From Candidatus Omnitrophota bacterium (lineage in GTDB: Bacteria; Ratteibacteria; UBA8468; MWAK01): a stretch of 9,409 nucleotides of DNA. This document shows positions 6,098 to 9,409 of this stretch, piece after piece. Each line of letters opens with the position of its first letter. Within the stretch, counting starts at the first letter, position 1. Made by a program: the position numbers and the translations under genes. The notes below the pieces were generated by a model, which saw only the letters and a program-made list of their open reading frames with translations, did not search any database and had not been told where the DNA came from. The stretch is from the NCBI GenBank assembly GCA_026387085.1, contig JAPLMK010000125.1, positions 1 through 9,409 on the forward strand. The letters run 5' to 3'.

Positions 6098-7356
6098 GAA
6101 AGCGCTTTCCGGATTATCGGCAGGGAACGTTCGGCGGCGCCGGTTTCCCGGCTGATGGCCTGGTAGGCCTTTGCACCGGATTCCTTTGCCCGGTCCGGTT
6201 CGGAAAGGCAGCGTAAAAAGAAAATATAGAGACCGTTGGCGTCAAGAACTAGTTCTCCGCCGCCGGATTTCCGCAGAATCTCCGCTTCTTCCTTAAAGTT
6301 CCAGGCGTGCGGTCCGAATGCTACCGGTTTTGCGAAGACCGCCGGTTCCACCAGATTGTGCCCGCCGTCGCCAAAGACCGTTAAACTGCCTCCGACAAAA
6401 GCCGCGCAACTCACCGCGTAAGCCCGGTTAAGCCGGCCCATCACATTTAGAAACAAAAAGTTTTCGCTAAAAGGAGCGCGCAGTAAAGAAAATTTCTGGT
6501 ATCGCAATCTTTCTTTTTGAAAAATTGTTTCCAGGTTACTGCGTTCCAGGTGCCGGGGCGCGAGTATTATTTTCAGGTCCGGAAGTTGAGACAATAATCT
6601 TTGGGAAACTTCAACGGCCATCGCTTCTTCCTCCGGATGAATTGAGCCAAAAACAATGCTGGGACCGGTCAGCAGAAATTCGTTTCGTGCTTCTTCTGTT
6701 TTTATCCCTTCCGCCTGCCGGAAGACCACGTCATATTTGATATTACCGGTTACGGTTACCCGCTCCGGTAAAACTCCCAGGTTTATAATCCAGTCCGCTT
6801 CGCGGCGGCTGCGCATACCAACTCCCTGAAACTGAGCAAAAACCGGCGTAGTCATGAAACTAACTTTTCGAAAGCGGCGGTAGGAGTTGGGCGAAAAGCG
6901 TCCATTGAGAAGAACTGACGGGATACGGCGTCGTGTTAAAGCAAGCAGGAGATTCGGCCAGAATTCTGTTTCTAAACTGATGAAAATCCGGGGTTTGCAG
7001 CGGCGTAAAAATGACGGCCAGATGAAAGGCAGGTCAAACGGAAAATAGGTGATGGGAATTTCCGGAAGCAGCCGCTGCGCAGTTCTAAATCCGGTAATGG
7101 TAGTGGTAGTGAGGAAGATAGGTAATGAGCTTTCTTTCCGGAGAAGATCAATCAGGACGCGGGCAAGGGTAACTTCTCCTACGGAGAGCGCCTGAATCCA
7201 GACGCAACCCAAAGGAATGTCGGGAGACAGGTTAAGTCCGAAACGCTTGAAAATATCGTTCTTTTGACCGCCCCGGCGGCAATGGCGCCGCCAAGAGATG
7301 CAGGCAAATAACGGGAAGGATAAGACCAGCAGGATGTTGTAAAGGATATAACCCAT
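6088..7356 (-). CDS. waaA: 3-deoxy-D-manno-octulosonic acid (Kdo) transferase
   Basis: Family GT30 enzyme that transfers Kdo from CMP-Kdo to lipid A precursor on the cytoplasmic face of the inner membrane, an essential step of LPS inner-core synthesis. The 422 residues match the usual length. A hydrophobic N-terminal helix (about 3-20) followed by basic residues is the expected membrane anchor. ALSVGE at 56-61 carries the catalytic base Glu61. LTTTTITG (82-89), the ETEFWPN block (129-135), LLNGRFS (149-155), GSIHPEEE (237-244), APRHLER (266-272), GGHNLVEP (331-338) and FGPHAWNF (347-354) are the conserved donor- and acceptor-site segments. The start codon shares one base with the hisF stop (TAATG), and no Shine-Dalgarno sequence precedes it, so translation probably depends on ribosomes finishing hisF. 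Whether it adds one, two or more Kdo units cannot be told from sequence. Confidence 0.95.
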   Translation of the reverse strand: MGYILYNILLVLSFPLFACISWRRHCRRGGQKNDIFKRFGLNLSPDIPLGCVWIQALSVGEVTLARVLIDLLRKESSLPIFLTTTTITGFRTAQRLLPEIPITYFPFDLPFIWPSFLRRCKPRIFISLETEFWPNLLLALTRRRIPSVLLNGRFSPNSYRRFRKVSFMTTPVFAQFQGVGMRSRREADWIINLGVLPERVTVTGNIKYDVVFRQAEGIKTEEARNEFLLTGPSIVFGSIHPEEEAMAVEVSQRLLSQLPDLKIILAPRHLERSNLETIFQKERLRYQKFSLLRAPFSENFLFLNVMGRLNRAYAVSCAAFVGGSLTVFGDGGHNLVEPAVFAKPVAFGPHAWNFKEEAEILRKSGGGELVLDANGLYIFFLRCLSEPDRAKESGAKAYQAISRETGAAERSLPIIRKALSSN

Positions 7357-8117
7357 TAAATTGGGCGAATGGAGATGCCTTTAAGGGCAAGATATTCTTT
7401 GGCCTGACCGATGGTATATTCCCCGTAATGAAAGATGCTGGCAGCCAGGACTGCATCCGCTTTTCCTTCATTTAGAACCTCAAAAAGGTGCTGGAGATTG
7501 CCTGCGCCGCCGGAAGCGATTACCGGAACCGTTACCGCTTCCGAAATAGCCCGGGTCAGTTCTATGTCATAGCCGGATTTAGTGCCATCCCGGTCCATGC
7601 TGGTAAGGAGAATTTCCCCGGCGCCCAATTGAACTGCTTTCCGCGCCCACTCCACCGCCGAAATTTTGGTTGGTGTCCGGCCCCCATAGGTATAAACTTC
7701 CCAGATTCCCGGACTAATATTTTTAGCGTCAATCGCAACCACGATGCACTGATTGCCGAATTTATCCGCGCCTTCGCTAATCAACCCCGGATTTTCAATG
7801 GCGCTGGTATTGATGGAAATCTTATCCGCGCCGGCCCGCAAAATCTCTTTAATGTCATTGATATTCCTGATACCTCCGCCGACGGTCAACGGAATAAAAA
7901 CGGAGCCGGCGGTCTTTTCCACAATTTCCAGCAAGGTTCCCCGTTTTTCAAAGGAGGCGGTGATATCCAGGAAGACCAGTTCGTCCGCCCCCTCCCGGCT
8001 GTAAGCCGCCCCGATTTCCACCGGGTCGCCGGCATCTCGTAAATCCAGAAAATTGATGCCTTTTACCACCCGGCCGTCTTTCACGTCTAGGCACGGTATA
8101 ATCCTTTTGGTTACCAT
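7356..8117 (-). CDS. hisF: Imidazole glycerol phosphate synthase cyclase subunit
   Basis: The (beta/alpha)8-barrel subunit that uses ammonia delivered by HisH to convert PRFAR into imidazole glycerol phosphate and AICAR, linking histidine to purine synthesis. The 253-residue length is normal. Catalytic Asp11 (IPCLDV) and Asp130 (VVAIDAK) are both present at the same positions as in well-studied HisF proteins. The phosphate-binding loops GGGIR (80-84), DRDGTKSGYD (175-184) and SGGAGN (202-207) are intact. The KGINF...DAGDPVE segment is canonical HisF and unlike the WbuZ-type relatives of O-antigen loci. No other his gene is visible within the window. The start is fixed by family alignment, although AAAGGA abuts the ATG with no spacer and cannot work as a normal Shine-Dalgarno site. 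It is co-transcribed with waaA through a TAATG junction. Confidence 0.96.
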   Translation of the reverse strand: MVTKRIIPCLDVKDGRVVKGINFLDLRDAGDPVEIGAAYSREGADELVFLDITASFEKRGTLLEIVEKTAGSVFIPLTVGGGIRNINDIKEILRAGADKISINTSAIENPGLISEGADKFGNQCIVVAIDAKNISPGIWEVYTYGGRTPTKISAVEWARKAVQLGAGEILLTSMDRDGTKSGYDIELTRAISEAVTVPVIASGGAGNLQHLFEVLNEGKADAVLAASIFHYGEYTIGQAKEYLALKGISIRPI

Positions 8118-8124
8118 TCCTTTA

Positions 8125-8154
8125 ATTTTCGCAGAAGCGCAAGCGAATTGTCAA
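8125..8154 (-). promoter_or_regulatory. Candidate hisF-waaA promoter, predicted leaderless
   Basis: On the minus strand a perfect TTGACA (8149-8154) is followed after 18 bases by GAAAAT (8125-8130, four of six matches to the -10 consensus). The predicted start falls at about 8117-8119, at the hisF ATG (8117), so the message would have essentially no leader. This agrees with the lack of a usable Shine-Dalgarno site. The -35 box shares bases 8149-8153 with that of the divergent murJ promoter. Confidence 0.45.
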
Positions 8155-8177
8155 ATCAGGGGCGAAAACACTATAAT
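8148..8177 (+). promoter_or_regulatory. Candidate murJ promoter, predicted near-leaderless
   Basis: TTGTCA (8148-8153, five of six matches to the -35 consensus) and a perfect TATAAT (8172-8177) are separated by 18 bases, making this the best sigma-70-type promoter in the window. Transcription would start near 8184, only about three bases before the murJ ATG at 8187. The AAAGGG at 8178-8183 would then be largely upstream of the transcript. Confidence 0.55.
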
Positions 8178-8186
8178 AAAGGGCAG

Positions 8187-9409
8187 ATGGATAAAAAAAG
8201 AATTATTTTAACCGTCGGTATGGTGAGCTTGGCTACTATCCTGGTACGCGTTGCCGGGCTCGGCCGGGAGATGTTCAGCGCCTATTTCTTCGGAACAACC
8301 CTGGTCTATGACGCTTTTCTGCTGGCTTTTATGATTCCCAACTTTTTCCGGGGAATCCTGGCCGAAGGCGGTTTAAACAGCGCGTTCATCCCGGTTTTTG
8401 CCGATTACCTCTCCCCGGAAAAAAAGAAAGATGCCCAGAAAATTATCAGCGACACGCTGGGCGCCAGCCTTTGCTTTACCCTCTCCCTTTCGCTTTTTTT
8501 CTTAGTCGCAGCAAGACTGACCGGATTTTTTCCGCTGAGTCCGAAAATTATTTTGATGTTCTCTTTCCTGAGGTTCACCATTTTTTACCTCGTTTTTGTT
8601 TCCTTGGCTGCCCTGGTGATGGGTGTCCTTAATTCCCTGGGCCATTTTTCCGGACCAGCCCTGGCGCCCCTAGGTCTTGACCTTTTCTGGATATTGAGCC
8701 TGGTTACCATCGCGCCTTTGTTCGGCACCGGCCTTGAAAGCAGGACTTACGGACTGATTATCGGTTTGCTGGTAGGAGGGGCCGCCCAATTTTTCATACC
8801 GGTGCCGGCGTTCTGGCGCCGGGGTTTTTCCCTCAAACCGACATTCAACCTGAAGAATCCGGCTCTGGTGCGCATGGGTAAATTACTCACGCCGGTTATC
8901 ATCGGCGTCGCGGTTACGCCCATCAATCTGATGGTGGATTATTTCTTGGCAAGCGCTATCGCTCCCGGAATGGTCAGTTCCCTCTGGTACGCCAACCGGC
9001 TGATGCAACTGCCTTTGGGTATTTTTGCGGTAACTCTGGGCACAGTTGCCCTTCCTTCAATGTCCCGGCAGGTATCCGAAGGAAATTTAAAGCAGATGAA
9101 GGAGACACTTGCTTATTCTCTTAAATTAGCTTTTTTACTGGTTATTCCGGCCAGTTTCGTCCTTGTTTTTTTTCGGGAACCGATTATCCAGGTTCTTTTC
9201 CAGCGAGGACTTTTTACCAGCCAATCCACCCAGGCAACCGGTATCGCGCTCCTTTTTTTCTCTCTGGGCCTTTTCGGATACAGCGGTAATATTGTATTAA
9301 CCCGGGCATTCTATGCCCTGAAAGATACCACGACACCGGTTAAGGTTGGACTTTTAAGCATTGCCGCCAACCTGATATTAGACCTTATTTTGATAGTTCC
9401 GTTAAAACA
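8187..9409 (+). CDS. murJ: Lipid II flippase MurJ (MviN), 3'-truncated by the window edge
   Basis: Inner-membrane flippase of the MOP/MVF superfamily that moves lipid II to the periplasmic face for peptidoglycan synthesis. The frame is open to the last base, showing 407 codons of a protein normally about 500-520 long, so the last few membrane helices are outside. Residues known to be essential in Escherichia coli MurJ (Arg18, Arg24, Asp39, Arg52, Arg270) correspond to Arg21, Arg27, Asp42 (YDAF), Arg55 (PNFFR) and Arg271 (YANRL) here. The AEGGLNSAFIPVF segment at 59-71 and LMQLPLGIF after Arg271 are family blocks. Many hydrophobic helices are visible. The ATG at 8187 fits the family N-terminus; the next Met (residue 12) has no ribosome site. 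It is divergent from hisF, and whatever follows is unknown. Confidence 0.94.
   Translation, partial: MDKKRIILTVGMVSLATILVRVAGLGREMFSAYFFGTTLVYDAFLLAFMIPNFFRGILAEGGLNSAFIPVFADYLSPEKKKDAQKIISDTLGASLCFTLSLSLFFLVAARLTGFFPLSPKIILMFSFLRFTIFYLVFVSLAALVMGVLNSLGHFSGPALAPLGLDLFWILSLVTIAPLFGTGLESRTYGLIIGLLVGGAAQFFIPVPAFWRRGFSLKPTFNLKNPALVRMGKLLTPVIIGVAVTPINLMVDYFLASAIAPGMVSSLWYANRLMQLPLGIFAVTLGTVALPSMSRQVSEGNLKQMKETLAYSLKLAFLLVIPASFVLVFFREPIIQVLFQRGLFTSQSTQATGIALLFFSLGLFGYSGNIVLTRAFYALKDTTTPVKVGLLSIAANLILDLILIVPLK

Noticed and set aside
7488..8042. Open frame of 184 codons opposite hisF
   Set aside because: It is a shadow of hisF, with no ribosome site and no protein-family features.
7356..8117. HisF-like WbuZ enzyme of an O-antigen acetamidino-sugar pathway
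   Set aside because: The N-terminal and active-site blocks are those of canonical HisF, and no WbuX or WbuY partners are present.
1..9409. CRISPR array, insertion sequence or prophage genes
   Set aside because: No regularly spaced direct repeats, transposase, integrase or phage proteins are visible on either strand.

Overview
The window reads as chromosomal DNA from an anaerobic, diderm (Gram-negative) bacterium. Anaerobic or low-oxygen life is suggested by a four-subunit pyruvate:ferredoxin oxidoreductase and a ferritin-like peroxide-defence protein. An LPS-type outer envelope is suggested by a Kdo transferase (WaaA). Base composition is close to balanced and similar across all genes. I see no phage, transposase or plasmid gene. 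The gene order does not match any model organism I know, so I suspect an uncultivated lineage, but I cannot name a phylum from sequence alone.

Left part, + strand (1-3379): porG (5' end cut by the window), porD, porA and porB form one tight operon with overlapping or nearly touching genes. Together they encode the gamma, delta, alpha and beta subunits of a ferredoxin-reducing pyruvate oxidoreductase. A 142-base gap follows, holding an imperfect inverted repeat that resembles a dispersed palindromic element. Then comes a rubrerythrin-type diiron protein without a rubredoxin tail, which meets the next gene tail to tail.

Middle and right, - strand (8117 down to 3371): in order of transcription these are hisF, waaA, a Gfo/Idh/MocA oxidoreductase, tRNA-Arg(CCG) and pyrC (class I dihydroorotase). 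hisF and waaA are joined by a TAATG stop/start. The oxidoreductase has a candidate promoter of its own, the tRNA follows it after 16 bases, and pyrC has its own ribosome site and a possible promoter.

Far right, + strand (8187 to the end): the 5' four-fifths of murJ (lipid II flippase), divergent from hisF. The 69 bases between the two starts carry back-to-back promoter-like elements whose -35 boxes overlap almost completely, and both predicted transcripts would begin at or within a few bases of the start codon.

Most of the content is housekeeping: central carbon metabolism, pyrimidine and histidine synthesis, LPS core, peptidoglycan precursor export and a tRNA. I found no undescribed defence or mobile system. 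The observations most worth a second look are the shared -35 divergent promoter with predicted leaderless mRNAs, the palindromic repeat between porB and the rubrerythrin gene, the cysteine cluster in the oxidoreductase, and the hisF gene standing alone with an LPS gene.
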